A stretch of 64,000 nt of DNA, taken from Halichoerus grypus (taxonomy: Eukaryota > Chordata > Mammalia > Carnivora > Phocidae). The stretch spans positions 80,571,562 through 80,635,561 of the forward strand of contig NC_135719.1 in NCBI RefSeq assembly GCF_964656455.1, written 5' to 3'. The notes beneath the pieces are model-generated. The model searched no databases. It was not told where the DNA came from and was given only the letters and a program-made list of their open reading frames with translations. Below, piece by piece: positions 46,593-59,210 of this stretch (position 1 is the stretch's first letter; each line of letters opens with the position of its first letter). The position numbers were made by a program, and so were the translations under genes.

Positions 46593-47430
46593 AGAAATGT
46601 CCTGAGCTTACCACCTGGTAATTGAGAAAATCTTTTATATTTTACCTGGGGCTCCAGACTGAGGTGGAGATAGGGCCATCAAGGCCCTTAGCATTATATA
46701 AACATGGGTCAAGAGTTTCTAAAGAAATTCCAAAGCCAAATGAATGACAGGAAAGTCAGCTGATATTTTTGTATTGTCCGTGTTCTTCCCCACTGCACTG
46801 GTAAAAAGCCAACTGAGAGTTGACTAAAGTCATATTTTTGTTGTCGCCATTATCCTGCTTTCTGTGATTCTTATCCATCATAAAAAGTGCTCACTTGAAA
46901 GAGTTCATAGCAGTGAAGAGAAATCCCAGAGAGTATCTGCCCAGACTGTGAAAGGTCTCTGAGTTCAATTGTCAGGGCGTTGTAATAGGCATGGTGCTTC
47001 CACTGGGCTCCCCAGCAAAGAAGTCCCTAAGCATGACAAGTGGCTAGCAATGGAAGATATGATTGCTCAAAGGCAGCAAGAAGGTGGTAGCTTATGTCTA
47101 AAAACAGTGCCATGGACTGGCTGCACGTATGAACAGGCCATCCAGCACCATGGAACCATGGTATGGAGTGACTGGCAAGAGAAAAGAAGAGAATCGGGGT
47201 ATATGTCTTCCTCTGCAGCAGAGAAGGCCACAGTCAGCCAAGAAAGAGAATGTGATTCCTACCATACATTGTATTTTCTGATGGGGTCACAACCTTGAAG
47301 AAGTTACTCTTTACAGCACCCTGAAAGTGCCCAGGGAACATACAGTTAGGGCCCAAGTAAGGAAATGGACTCAAGGAAATCCAAGTTGTGACCTTCATTC
47401 TGAACAATTAAGGCTTTAAACAGAAAATTA
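46593..47430. other. Intergenic, no gene recognised
   Basis: A frame of 109 codons at 46969-47298 has no recognisable domain. Confidence 0.3.
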
Positions 47431-47445
47431 GAGCCATTGAATTTA

Positions 47446-47659
47446 TTTTTTTTTTATTTATTTTTTTTTAAGATTGTATTTATTTATTTGACAGAGAGAG
47501 AGACAGCAAGAGAGGGAACACAAGCTAGGGGGAGTGGGAGAGGGAGAAGCAAGCTTCCTGCTGAGCAGGGAGCCCGATGCAGTGCTCGATCCCAGGACCC
47601 TGGGATCATGACCTCAGCCGAAGGCAGACGCTTAACCGACTGAGCCACCCAGGCTCCCC
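47446..47659 (-). mobile_element. Full-length antisense carnivore SINE
   Basis: T-rich tail, GACAGAGAGAGAGACAGCAA, GGGAGAAGCAAGCTTCCTGC and the head ending TGAGCCACCCAGGCTCCCCT. Target-site duplication AGCCATTGAATTTA at 47432-47445 and 47663-47676. Confidence 0.95.
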
Positions 47660-47839
47660 TAAAGCCATTGAATTTAAAAGCCAGAAAGGATCTTAAAGGC
47701 CAAGCAGGAATCCCTCCATTCAATTTTTATGTTCATTAAATAATAATGGAATAAATGACCATTCAAACTCAATTAAAATATTTTCAATGACAGTTTTTAT
47801 TTTTAAAAATCACCTCTTATATGAAATTGAGGTCTGCTT

Positions 47840-48060
47840 CCCTATAACTTTTTTTTGAAGTATAATTAACATACAACGTTATGTTAGTCTCCGGTGTAGA
47901 ACCTACTGATTTGACAATTCTATACATTATTCAGTGCTCACCATGGTAAGTGTGGTCCTATCACAAAAGGTGGGTGAGTAGGGGGATGGGAGAAATAGAT
48001 AAAGGACGTTAAGAGGTACAAACTTTCAATTATAAAAGAAATAAATCACGGAGATGCTTC
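47840..48060. mobile_element. Old L1 end fragment
   Basis: GAAGTATAATTAACATACAA and CATTATTCAGTGCTCACCAT resemble old L1 3'-end sequence. Orientation is uncertain. Confidence 0.45.
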
Positions 48061-48149
48061 TTTATAACTTTTTATGTTGGTATTTGTTGTGCATTCTGAA
48101 ACAACACCAACTAAGTCCTACCTTTATATTTTCTTTTTTTTCTTTTTTC

Positions 48150-48590
48150 TTTTTTTTTATTTTTTAAATTTTATTATGTTATGTTAGTCACCATACAATA
48201 CATCATTAGTTTTTGATGTGGTGATCCAAGATCCATTGTTTTCGTATAACACCCAGTGCTCCGTGCAGTACGTGCCCTCCTTAATACCCATCACCGGGCT
48301 AACCAATCCCCCCTCCCCCTTCCCCTCTAAAACCCTGTTTGTTTCTCAGAGTCCATAGTCTCTCATGGTTCATCTCTCCCTCCGATTTCCCTCCCTTCAT
48401 TTTTCCCTTCCTTCTCCTAATGTCCTCCATGCTATTCCTTATGTTCCACAAATAAGTGAAACCATATGATAATTGACTTTCTCTGCTTGACTTATTTCAC
48501 TTAGCATAATCTCCTCCAGTCCCATCCATGTTGATGTAAAAGTTGGGTATTCATCCTTTCTGACTGCTGAGTAATATTCCATATATTTTC
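48150..48590 (-). mobile_element. Antisense carnivore L1 3' end
   Basis: This is the reverse complement of the 3' UTR seen at 6990-7200 (for example TTTATTATGTTATGTTAGTC here against the TGACTGACATAACATAATAA-type end there). It also contains GAGTCCATAGTCTCTCATGG and extends into the ORF2 end near 48470-48590. 5' truncated. Confidence 0.85.
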
Positions 48591-49139
48591 AAATATTTAA
48601 AGACAGATATCATATCCAACCTCCCAGGCCCTCATTTCCTTATACCCAATACTCTCAACCATTCCTTATGGCTGTCTCATAAGCTTTAAGGTCCTCAAGA
48701 GGAGACTCCAAGTGCAGTATATTTTTCTGTTCCACACAATTCTCAATACTGTGATTCTCAGGTGGTGGGGAGTCAATAAATATGAGTGAATGCATGAATA
48801 CCTATGTGTCCAATGACTGTTCAATGTGTCCACTTAGATGTTTCAAAGTCACTTCAACTCAACTCCAAGACTTACATCAAAATCTTCCTTCCAAATATGG
48901 TCCTTTCCTGAGGTTGCCTATCTCAGTGAATAACATTGCCATCTCCAACCAAGGCACCCCTCTCCATCCTCCACTACCAACACCCTTGGTCCAAACTTCC
49001 ATTTTCTCCTTTGAAATATTTCATTAGTCTTTTGAATGAGCTAGCTGGCCTCTGGGACCTTCCAAGTGGTCCTCTCCACAGCAGCCAGAGTGATATTTTC
49101 AACATACAAATATGTTTATGTTACATCCCTGCTTAAAAA

Positions 49140-49480
49140 CCCTTCAATGACTTCCCATTGCTTACAGGCAAAAGGCCATACAAAATCCCTGAAGAGGCCT
49201 CCACAACCCTGCACAGTCTGACCCCTTCTCACCTATACTGCCAATACTTCTTACCCCCCTCCTTCATTTCCCAGGCCCCTGTCAAACAGACCTTCTTCCA
49301 GTTGCTGAAATGCACAGGCGCCCTCCCAACCCAAGACTTTTGCACATTATATTACTCCCTCCTTGTGGAACACTTCTCCTATCTCTTCATCACCTGTTTA
49401 ACTCCTACTCGCCTCCGAATCAAAGTTTACACATCAATTCCTCAGAGATATCTTGAGATCTCCCAGCAAGTTCAGATGTT
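49140..49480 (+). mobile_element. L2 LINE 3' remnant
   Basis: GACTTCCCATTGCTTACAGG, CTGACCCCTTCTCACCTATA and CTTTTGCACATTATATTACT are typical L2 3'-end blocks. Confidence 0.65.
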
Positions 49481-49489
49481 TGTTTGGGG

Positions 49490-51280
49490 TTTTTAAAATA
49501 TGCCTCCGGGGGTGGGGGAAAGGTGGGGTGGAGAATAAAAAAGAAAGAAAAATAAAATAAAATATGCTTTCATATATCAGTTTGTAATATTATTTCATTA
49601 ATTTAATTAATGTCTATTTTTCTAGTTTGTAAGCTCTGAGAGATCTGGGACTATATCTGCTTTTGCTTATCATTAAACCTGACAAATTGCATAAATGCAT
49701 TTGTATGAATAAATGAATGACTCTGGGATCTTGAGATTTCCCAGAATTTGGTGCTCATCACTGACTCTGGGCTGCAATAAGGTCCCTTACCATATTCTCC
49801 ACTTTTCAGTGGTCTTGGAGACGCCAGAGTGACCCTGAGCTAGAGGCCAAGCGTTCCAAGGATTTCCACCCATTTTCTAGTGGTCTGACATCCTAAGGAG
49901 CCCATTTGGGCTGAGAGGTCAAAGGGTCCTGCATATTTTTGAGCCAGTTACCGCATAGGGTTTTGGAACAGGTAAGCAAAACCCACCCAGAGAGGCTGGT
50001 CAGCTATGAGGAAATCAGAGGAGCCGCTATGATTATTATTTTCTCCGTGACTCCTGGCTGGGCTTATGATGAGCCCTTCTGGTGTTTGAATTTTGTGTGG
50101 ATGTTTTCAGTAGCTATATTATTAAAATACACAAGTCTATAATTATGCATATCCTCATCCCTCAAGTATGTACTGAGCACGTACAATATTCCTGGTGCTG
50201 TGCCACATGCTGAGTTACAAAAACCACCAAAGCTCAATTCCTGTCCTCAAGGTGCTCTTTCCAGTGGGAGAAACAGACATGCAAATAGAGCCTTGTTAAC
50301 AGGAAGGAGCAAACACCTGCGACGACGTAGAGAAGAGAGTGATGGCCAGAAGCTGGGGAAGGCTTCTCAGAGGAGGTGATAGGAGCTCATCACGGAGAAA
50401 ATACTTGCTTCCCTGAGGTAATGCACTCTTGGAGATTTTTGAAGTTGACCCAGGAAGGAAGACAAACATTCTCAACAGTCACACACACACACAGAGAGAG
50501 AGCCCTTCATCAACGATGTTCTCAATTTAAGTAAGTAAATAAACAAACTAATGGAAAAATACTGAACCTGGACTAGGCACAATCAGCCCTTTTGTGAGGA
50601 AGCTAATGTCACAGGGGCTCCTTAACCACAGATGTAGCAAATTCCCTGCCTAGGAAAGCCTCGAGATTTCCAAAATGCTGCCATTGTACATACCACACAA
50701 CAGACCAGCTCAAGGGTGGTGGTATGGGCTAAGATAAGAAGTAAGCAAAGAGGAAGGGAGAGGGAAAGAGGAACACTGTTTCCCTGGATAATGATCACTT
50801 TTTGTTCTTATCAAAGAGTACTCCCAAACCCAGGATTTCCCAGAATTTGGTATTTTGGGCAACTGGCCGCCTCCTCATCCCCCTGAAGACAACTGTGAGG
50901 AAATCTGGAGAGGCTCTTAAGAAAGTAATGTGCTCTCCAGGGAGGCAAATAATGCCAGCAGGACTGGCCATGAATGTCCCCTTCTGTGTGTTCTTTGATT
51001 TCAGTCAGTTTGAAACACTGAGACTTCTTCTCAGATATGCCCGCCTAAATCTATAAATCTTGATCTAGGTTGATTGAGTTGTTTCAATTCATGGAGTTGT
51101 CTTTAGGCAGAACAAGAGTACAACTTTTCTTCTGTAAAATAAAAAAATTTAGCTATAAACGGTCCTCTTTTCTGCTTCTCCTCCGGAGTTGTCTCTCTCT
51201 TCTGGAAGCTCTAGAAAGAAACGGCTGTCACATTCACGACAGCCTGGCATATTTTCCTCTTTGTATTATTAGTCAACTCC
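49490..51280. other. Intergenic with old repeat traces
   Basis: 50150-50400 resembles a very old repeat (GTACTGAGCACGTACAATAT). A small (CA)/(GA) run is at 50481-50502. No gene was found. Confidence 0.3.
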
Positions 51281-51286
51281 GCTATG

Positions 51287-51790
51287 GTAACAAACAGTAC
51301 CAATATCTCAGTAGCTTAACCTGTGAATATTTACTTCTTGCTTCTGCTTTTACTATAAGTCAGTGGCTGTGAGGTGCCTGCTAAGCTCTTCTCCCTGTGT
51401 CTTCCCATTCCAGAATCCAGGCTTAAAGATAATTCACTATTTGGGACACACAGTTCTTGTGGCAGAGGAAAAAAAACAAGAGAGCTGGCAGAAACTCCAG
51501 ATGCTCCTTAAAGCTTCTGCTCAGTCATCGTCATCATCATCATGTCCACTCACATTCATCACCCAAAGCCCTTCCACGGCCAAGCCCATTATCAACTGGG
51601 CAGGGACTCGCACCCTTCCCACAGAAGCTACTGCAAGACACACAGCAACAGGCAGGAAATGGCAATCCTCCCACATGGAAGGGGGAATCGATCGCTTCAC
51701 AACAATAATACAACCTACCATTCCTTTGGACTCCACCCACATAATTTATATCCAATATGGGGAGTCTCCCCCCTGTCAACTAAAAAGAAA
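51287..51790. mobile_element. Ancient interspersed repeat fragment
   Basis: GGTAACAAACAGTACCAATA, TAGCTTAACC and AAATGGCAATCCTCCCACAT resemble an old repeat related in style to that at 44290. A frame of 145 codons across it is not a gene. A short (TCA)n lies at 51527-51543. Confidence 0.4.
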
Positions 51791-52339
51791 TGTGATATGA
51801 TTTTTTTCCTTCCTCTGAGAATTGTTACAAACCCCTAGGGCAACATTTGCCAAATGGTTCTTCAGAATATTACTGTCCCTTGATATGTTAACAGTTGTTA
51901 AGCAATTTAAAAGGATTCCATTGTCAAATAAGTTGGGGAAATGCTCTATATTAATTGCCCTCTCTTACTATTCACAATTCTTTATTATCAGATTAAATGT
52001 TCTGGCAACGCCGGCTATAAAGATACCTACTTAACCCAAGACTGAGATCACAGCTTTCTCTCCAAGATAGCATTATCACTAATATCTCAGGAGATTCTAG
52101 TCACTAACACTGCCCTAAAGGAATACAGGAGAACCACCCAGATGGATTCTTGTTTCTTTATTTGTGCGCCCAGGTCAAAGGACACCTAATGATGCTGAGA
52201 GTCAGTATCCTGACCTCCAAAAGAAGGCTTGGGTTTCCTGCCAAGATCAAACTCTGTGTTAGAAATCCAAAAATGCTAATTTGGATATTACCCTTTGCCT
52301 ACTGAATTAAGTATAAGTACTGCTAACTGGCTTTGATGT

Positions 52340-53040
52340 CTTCCTTCCTTTATGCAACAAACACATCTTGAGTCCTCCTCTGTGCCAAGTACTCTGCCAG
52401 ACACTGAGTACACAGTGTGAACAAAATAAACATGGGCCCTGCCCTCATGGATTTATCAGTTTAAGAGGAGACAAACATAAAACACACACAGTCATAGATA
52501 GCCGATGATCATAGACCCTCTCCGCAGCGGACAACGCAGTTGTCCACACATTCTTCTTGCAATGCTTCCTGCACTTAGCTTCCGAGATGCCACATTTTGC
52601 TGATTTTCCTCTGCATCATTCGCCTCTCCCTCCCAGTCTCCTTTGCTGGGGCTCTTCCTCCCCTGGCTAGCTTCTAAACATAGAGCACCCAGGGCCCTTG
52701 CTTGGGTCCTTCTCGCCTTCCGTCTCTCCCCTCCCCCCCAGTGATCTCATTCACCCTGACGGCGTTAAACTCCACATATGTGCTCCTGACTCCCAAATTT
52801 GTATCTCCGATGCGGAATTCCCCTCTGAGGATATAACCTCCCCCAGTTGAACCACCTTAGCACTTACCTCTCTCGAGTCATTTCATGCGCTCTCTCTTCT
52901 TCCAAGATTGTTTGGATACTTCCTTTAGGCTCCTCCTAATTTATAAACTCCTCGAGGGCAGGGATCCTTGGTCTGTTTCATGTTCGGTTTCCACAGTATG
53001 TCACATAGTAAGTGTTTAATATCTGATTATTGAATTTAAT
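52340..53040 (+). mobile_element. Old L2-type remnants
   Basis: 52370-52460 and 52740-53030 show L2-like text, including AAACTCCTCGAGGGCAGGGA near the 3' end and a TTATTGAATTTAATG-type finish. Confidence 0.5.
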
Positions 53041-53514
53041 GTTTGAACGGAATTTCTGCTTTAGGGATCACTGAGACACACATGTAATGAAAGGGAATAT
53101 TTTATTTCAAGAAATAATGCCTCACCCTTCGGTATTTCCAAATGAACAGCCTCAGATGAGAGAACACAGCTCCATATATTGGCATGAGGTGAATACTTAC
53201 ATTCAAAAATGCTAAATCGAGCCAGTATCATCCCTTGTGGTCACAGAAACCACCACAAAGGTTTTATAAATTGCTTGCATTCCTGCACCCCATCTGGCAA
53301 TGCTGGTATCTTATAGCCACGGATGACTAACTCTTCACAATAGTCCCCAACTGAATCTACTTCCTACTTCAAAAGGAAAAGGTAAAAGAAAACAGCAAGA
53401 GCTTGTCCCAAACTCTCCCACCCAACCAGAGCAGAGATTCAATTGCATAATGCTGATGCCTCAATTTAGTAGTCAGGCCCAAAGAGGAGGTCAAAGAGGA
53501 AGATGCCCCCATGC

Positions 53515-53701
53515 AGGCACCTGGGTGGCTCAGTGAGTTAAGCATCTGGCTCGATTTTGGCTCAGTGGCTCAGGTCATGATCACAGGGTTATGAGATCAA
53601 GACCCTCATCGGGCTCTGTGCTGAGTGTGGAGCCTGCTTAAGATTCTCTCTCTCCCTCTCAATTGGACCAGCCCTTAAAGAGAGAGAGAGAGAGAGAGAG
53701 G
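53515..53701 (+). mobile_element. Carnivore SINE ending in (GA)n
   Basis: GGCACCTGGGTGGCTCAGTG head, GGTCATGATCACAGGG, GAGCCTGCTTAAGATTCTCT, and a tail of (AG)n at about 53678-53701. A short imperfect duplication around GAAGA.CCCCC flanks it. Confidence 0.88.
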
Positions 53702-56700
53702 AAGACCCCCTGCATTACAGAAATGTGTCTCCCCAGCAGCTCTAACAATAGCATGCGGCACGTGCACCTCTGATGCTTCATCTGAGTTTTGATCCTGTTT
53801 TTTCCAAGCCTCTCTCCCAGGGCCACTTCCACCAGTCGAAAGCAGCCCGGTTTTATACACCTTAGAAGAACAGAGGACTGATGGAAACTGAGCATTGTCT
53901 AGAGAAAAGCTAAGAACATTTTTGTACTCGATGATTTGCACAAGTGAGTCGGGAGTCCCCCATGGCCACACAGGGAGGCCCTGATTATGGGACACAGTCC
54001 CCGTGGCACACCTCCTTCGTGTGTGTCCAGAGAGGCTGCCATTTCTCGTCTTGGCTGCCCTAAAGAAAAGTTTGCCTGTGGCCTTCACACGCTTGAAACT
54101 TAGGATTTAATCTCTCAAAATAAGAGGAAAATTGTCTGGATTACATCTTTTCTGCAAAAATAAACATTTTTCAACAGCCATAGCATTTTTTTTTTTCCAT
54201 AGCATTTTAAATGGTCTTCTTTCTTTGGGAGTGTCCCTTCCCCATCACACTTCCCTGAATAAACACATATTTACTAACAAGGGGTGGGTAGGATTTCCCT
54301 GGGAGTCTGGAGTGCTGTCCAGCTGGGTCCCCAACCGTGTTGGGAGTCAAGGCAAACACAGCAGATTGTGAGTAGAGGCAGCATTTCCCTCCCTGGCATG
54401 CTGCAGCTGTGACCCTCCGCTCAGCCTCTGGGTCACCAATCTGGAACTTGAGCTGATACTTTTAAAAATAAAGTATTCTGACAGCGAGAGATCATTATGA
54501 GCTGAGCCTTGCAAAAACCATCTTTCCCTGTGCGCTTCGAGTCTGTCTTCTTGGCATGTGCCATTCCCTATGCATCTTCTGTTATCCTACATTCCTGATT
54601 TCTCACCACAGCCTGGACACTGCGGTCAGTTTAGATTGATACTGTGCACTCTGTCACTCGTAATGCCAGAGCCATTTGATAGATGCCGGTCGTTCGTCAC
54701 GCGGAGCAGCCCCATTGTGCCCTTCTTTGGTAACTTCGCAAGTTCACACAGTCACTGCTCAGTCACGCCCATAGGCAAACTCACAGACTGCTTGGCAATT
54801 AAAGCCCTGCCAACCGGACAGCTTGTTTTTCTACTCCATAATCTTTGCTTTCACTCATACTAAGCATTCATCACGCAGCTCCATGTTCACCATGCTTTCC
54901 CTTGTCACCTCCATGACGTGTGTAATAGCACCTACATTCCAAACTGGCTCTCACCCAACCGTGCCACGGCGATCATAAACAACCACCCCTAACTGTGGTC
55001 AGCCAGGTGAGTATGATCAACAATATTGTATTTACCTCCATCTTTGCCCCTCTACCCATCCCCACTTTCCACCACAGACTCACCACAAACCCCCAGTAAG
55101 CAACCAGAAAGTTAGAGCTGCTCGGGGTGTGGCAATGGGGGGCCGGCAGGTGCAGAGCGGGCGAGGGTCCTGGGACGTGATGAGGGCACCGGGTTATGGC
55201 GACCCAAGCTGCTGTACCAACATCCACCCGCTCAAATACTAACTTTCCCACCTCGTTGGTTTAGGAAGTCTCTTGTTCTAGCCCCCAAAGCCACCTCATG
55301 GCCACGTCTTTGTATGTACACAGCTGCCTTCCCCAGAGGACCAGGGAATGGGGTCACGTTCCTCATCCATTGTCTCCTCAGTGAGCTCTGTCTCTTTAGA
55401 GCTGAGGCCATGTTTTAGCCATTCTCTCAGGCTCATTTCTTTTTTTCCTCCCAACCTGTGATAAAACAAAGCAAAGCAGTGTGTTAACTCAGAGCCCAAG
55501 AACTGGGTGGTGCCTTTGGAACGGTGTCTGGGCCGGAAGTCCAACTGGAAGAAGCATGGAGGATACACAGCTGCTACTGGGGCCTGTGGAAGCCGGTGGC
55601 ACAGAGGGCCAAAGTGTTTGGGCAGCTGGGCCCGCCACATGCCTCTCCCAAGGAAAAGAAAGCGAGGCCTCCCCATCTTGGCATTTGCCCTCCTCTGGCA
55701 GCAAGACTCAACCCAGAGGATGGGGTCATCTCGCTCTCTCCCACTGGAGGTAGAATAGGGAGGGTCTCACGCCCCTCCTCTCCCTTTCATTGAAGGGTAA
55801 GGGGCTTTATTTGCTTCCCTGTGGGAGATGAAGCAGGGAATTTCCCTAGGGTTCTGGGAGAGCCCAGTTATGTCACCACCCTCTGCTCTAGGGGACAACC
55901 GGCAGGTTGGCAGATATAGGATCTGTATGATAAGATCTTAATTCCACAGCGGTATAGTTCCAGAACCACAGAGTTTGAGCTCCCCCTAAGCGCTGACATA
56001 ACTACATTCTACTTTTTCATAAGCTTCTATCACCAAAGGAATAAAAAAAACATTTATCTTCTCCCTATCCCTGCCCTGTCCCTCAGCCCTACTCCCAACC
56101 AAGAACCTTGAGCAAAATATTTTTCTCCATTTCAGAGGAGAAAAGCAGGGAGTGCTTTTTCTAATGTGCAGAGAAATACTAAAAAGGAAAAGAGGCTTCA
56201 ATTCAGCCTCTTTTAAACTAATAGCCTATCTGCTCCCAATCCAAGTTTTTCCTGCTTTTTCCTCTTTTGGGAGATATTGTTGAATGGAAGGACAAAATTA
56301 CCATTGTTTCTTTCTTTTTTTTTTTTTATAAAGAGACTTCTACCAACAAAGGCATAAGATTAGTCTCTTATCAGCATGAAAGCCTCTGTTCTGGCCTCTC
56401 CATGTTCTACCTGAGGACCATCAGCGCCCCCACCCACCCAGTTCTTCCAGCAAGCTGGGGAAACCAAAGAGGATTTCCAGAGGCAGCAATAACTTTACAT
56501 TCTGCCCACAGCTCTCTCTGTGTGGCAGCAGATCTTCACTGTGAAATCAGCAATTCCAGGAAAGCAGAAGATAATTCACCACCTCCAAACACAGGTGGCC
56601 ACTTCAGGGCACTGGACATATTTTCACTCTTAAAGGCAGGGCTCCTTATGACTATGATCTGCTGTGAGCCTAGGAATTTCAGGGCAAAACAAGGAAGGGA

Positions 56701-57300
56701 GGGTGGGAAGGAAGAAAAAGAGAACACGAAGTTGGAATACAGCAAGAACCCATTACTCTCCACATCTGGTGTGCAATAGGCTGCATTCCATTTCTCTCTC
56801 ACACACATACATAGTGATATGTTGTCCAGGGTAAAGAATCACAGCGAGTGGGTTCCCCTGGCTGAATTCTGCCTCTCAGAAGGGAGTTGGGTAGAGCAGA
56901 ATTTGGATCTCAAAGGTCAAGGCGGGATTAAGAGGAGGAGCAAGAACCACAGACTTAACCCATTTCAATCAGCATAGGACCTGGAAGGACAAGGAACACA
57001 GTCCCTAGCAAAAATTTACTAAACACCCAGTAAGTGCCCAGCACTGCTGTAGGGCGCTCAGGGGAGCAGGGAGATGGCTGATGCTGACCTAAGCAGGTCC
57101 TCATGGTCTCTGATTCATAGGAGGTCAGTGGCAAGAATCACCAGGGAAGAGGGCTGTTGAGGGTCTATGCTGGTCCTGGAAAAAGGGCAAGGAGAAGACT
57201 GGTAGACCCTCCTGGTCACAGGCTTTGCCTTGTCCCCTGAACACCACACTGCAATAAGCCTTGACTGCACTACAAGGTTTATTCTTTGACTAAATGATTC
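53702..57300. other. Intergenic, no supported gene
   Basis: Several overlapping frames of 100-170 codons occur (for example 56267-56779), but none shows a domain or splice-consistent structure. No clear young repeat. Confidence 0.35.
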
Positions 57301-57303
57301 TCT

Positions 57304-57488
57304 TACACAATGGTTTTCAACCCTGGCTGCACATCAGAAGTGCCTAGGGAGGTTTTCAAAATCCTGATGCCCAGACCCCACCCCAGATCAATTAAATCAG
57401 ACTCTCTGGGGGTGGCACCTAGGCTTCAGTATTTTTTAAACCACCCCCGGTGATCCCAATGTGTGGCCAAGATTGAGAACCACTGCGT
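57304..57488 (+). mobile_element. MER5A hAT DNA transposon
   Basis: TTTTCAACCCTGGCTGCACA, CCAGACCCCACCCCAGATCA, GACTCTCTGGGGGTGGCACC and GATTGAGAACCACT give an almost full MER5A with matching ends. Confidence 0.88.
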
Positions 57489-59000
57489 GGAAGTAATTGT
57501 CCTAATTACTTCTCCAGCTTTTCCCTGCCTCTACATTCCTCTCACCCAAGCTGTTATATTCTCTTTTATTTTTAGTTTGTTCTACTTTGTCATTTCAGTA
57601 GATAATTCTATAATACTCCATTAAACTTTTTTTCATGCTTTAACCCTGCTTTCTCCCATTTAATTTTCATTGCCCACTCCACTCATTCCATCTTCCCATT
57701 ATGTCTGTTTTGTGTTTTCTTTAGTCCAGCATCAACATTTAGAGGGTGATTGATACGGGCAGAGTACGGCAGTAGGCACTTAACTCTTACTAAAAATTAA
57801 ATCCAATGCAATACTATTTTCTATTAAATTCTGTGCCACAGTTATGGGCTCTTGTCCCATGGAAGACAGGCACAGGGGCAAAGTCTATCTCCCTTCCTAG
57901 GAAGCAGCTCCCTTGGTATATATATAAAAGATCCAAAATAAATATATTGCCACAAAAAATAAAAGGAACATCCACAAATAGGGGAGAAAGAAGGATTCAA
58001 AGCTGTCCAAAGCTAAATAACATCTCCCCTTCCAGAAGCTTGGCCTCACTCTAGCAGAGAGATGCCGCCATTTTCAGCAGAAAGAAAAAGTCCCTAGATG
58101 GTCTGAACACCTGGTGAGGCTGTTCTCTGGGGGCAGAATGTCTGTTGATTCAGGTTCATGTCCTCATTGTCCCCAGGCAAGCCCGAGAGCACACAGGAGT
58201 GTCACTGAGCCACTTGGGGCTGAGATGATGAAGAAAGGGCCAGGAGATGGTTCTGGAAGCTGAGGACTTCCGTCCTCAGGAGAAGCCACACAGTGGATCC
58301 GCCCCCTTCTCCTCCTGCTGCCCAGCTGCAAGAGCAGCCATGGAACCTCAGAATAGTAGGCCTGCAGCTTCCTGGGCCAGGTGAGCCCCAGAGAGCCTGA
58401 AACATCATCACCCCCACAGAGCCCAGCCCAGCCCTGAGCACACCAGAGAAGCCGATGGATGTTTGCCCTATAATTGGGTGAATAAATAAATGGCTCCCTG
58501 ATGAAATTACTCCTGGGAGAATTTGTGGAAAGACTGAAATTGGAAGGTGGCTCTGTAATCCCACGCTGGTACCTTAGTCTCTAGATATTCCGATATGGTT
58601 CCTCAATTTCTCCTATCTTCCTTTTCCCTTAGTTTTGTTTTTCAGGAATCAAGCCAGATGCCTTATTGAAGTAACAAGAGATGTTTGTTCCTTTTAGAGG
58701 AAGCAAAATTTTGCAGTGCAAAATCACAGGGGGTAAAAATGAATAATTATACTATCTACTGATATAAAAGGAACCAAGATAGTGTCCTGAAATTTGTATA
58801 CCAACAAGAAGAATTCTGTGGCCCCAATCTCCAGAGCGACTTTACTAATAGATGCCAGTTCTCCCTGGAGATTCTTGAAGCCCCAGTAAGAGAAGAGGGG
58901 ACGGATTATTTTGCTGCCCTACCCAGGGTACTGCCCTCTGCCTCCGGGTCGGTCACAAACCAAAGCTTGCCCCTCGGCCTTCCGCACTGGCCAGCTGACC
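57489..59000. other. Intergenic, nothing recognised
   Basis: AT-rich to about 58000, then mixed. No gene or clear element. Confidence 0.3.
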
Positions 59001-59019
59001 CCCAGTGCAGGTCTAACTG

Positions 59020-59210
59020 TAGATCAATCACAAGGTGTATTCGTGTCCATTATTTCATCGCTGCATGAGGCAGTATTATCCCCATTTTTTTTATCCAGAA
59101 AACCAAGGCCTGGAGAGGTTAAGTGACTTGCAAGTAAGATGTGGTGTCGGATGCAAACCCAGATCTTCCAACCCTAAATCCAGTGGTTTCTCTGTGAACG
59201 TACAGCTGCC
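59020..59210 (-). mobile_element. MIR fragment, antisense
   Basis: GGCAGTATTATCCCCATTTT, GAGAGGTTAAGTGACTTGCA and ACCCTAAATCCAGTGGTTTC fit the reverse MIR core. Confidence 0.75.

Noticed and set aside
51363..51800. Forward open frame of 145 codons
   Set aside because: It runs through an ancient repeat fragment and a TCA microsatellite; not a gene.
56267..56779. Forward open frame of 170 codons
   Set aside because: Starts near a poly-T run, has no domain and lies in otherwise unremarkable intergenic DNA.
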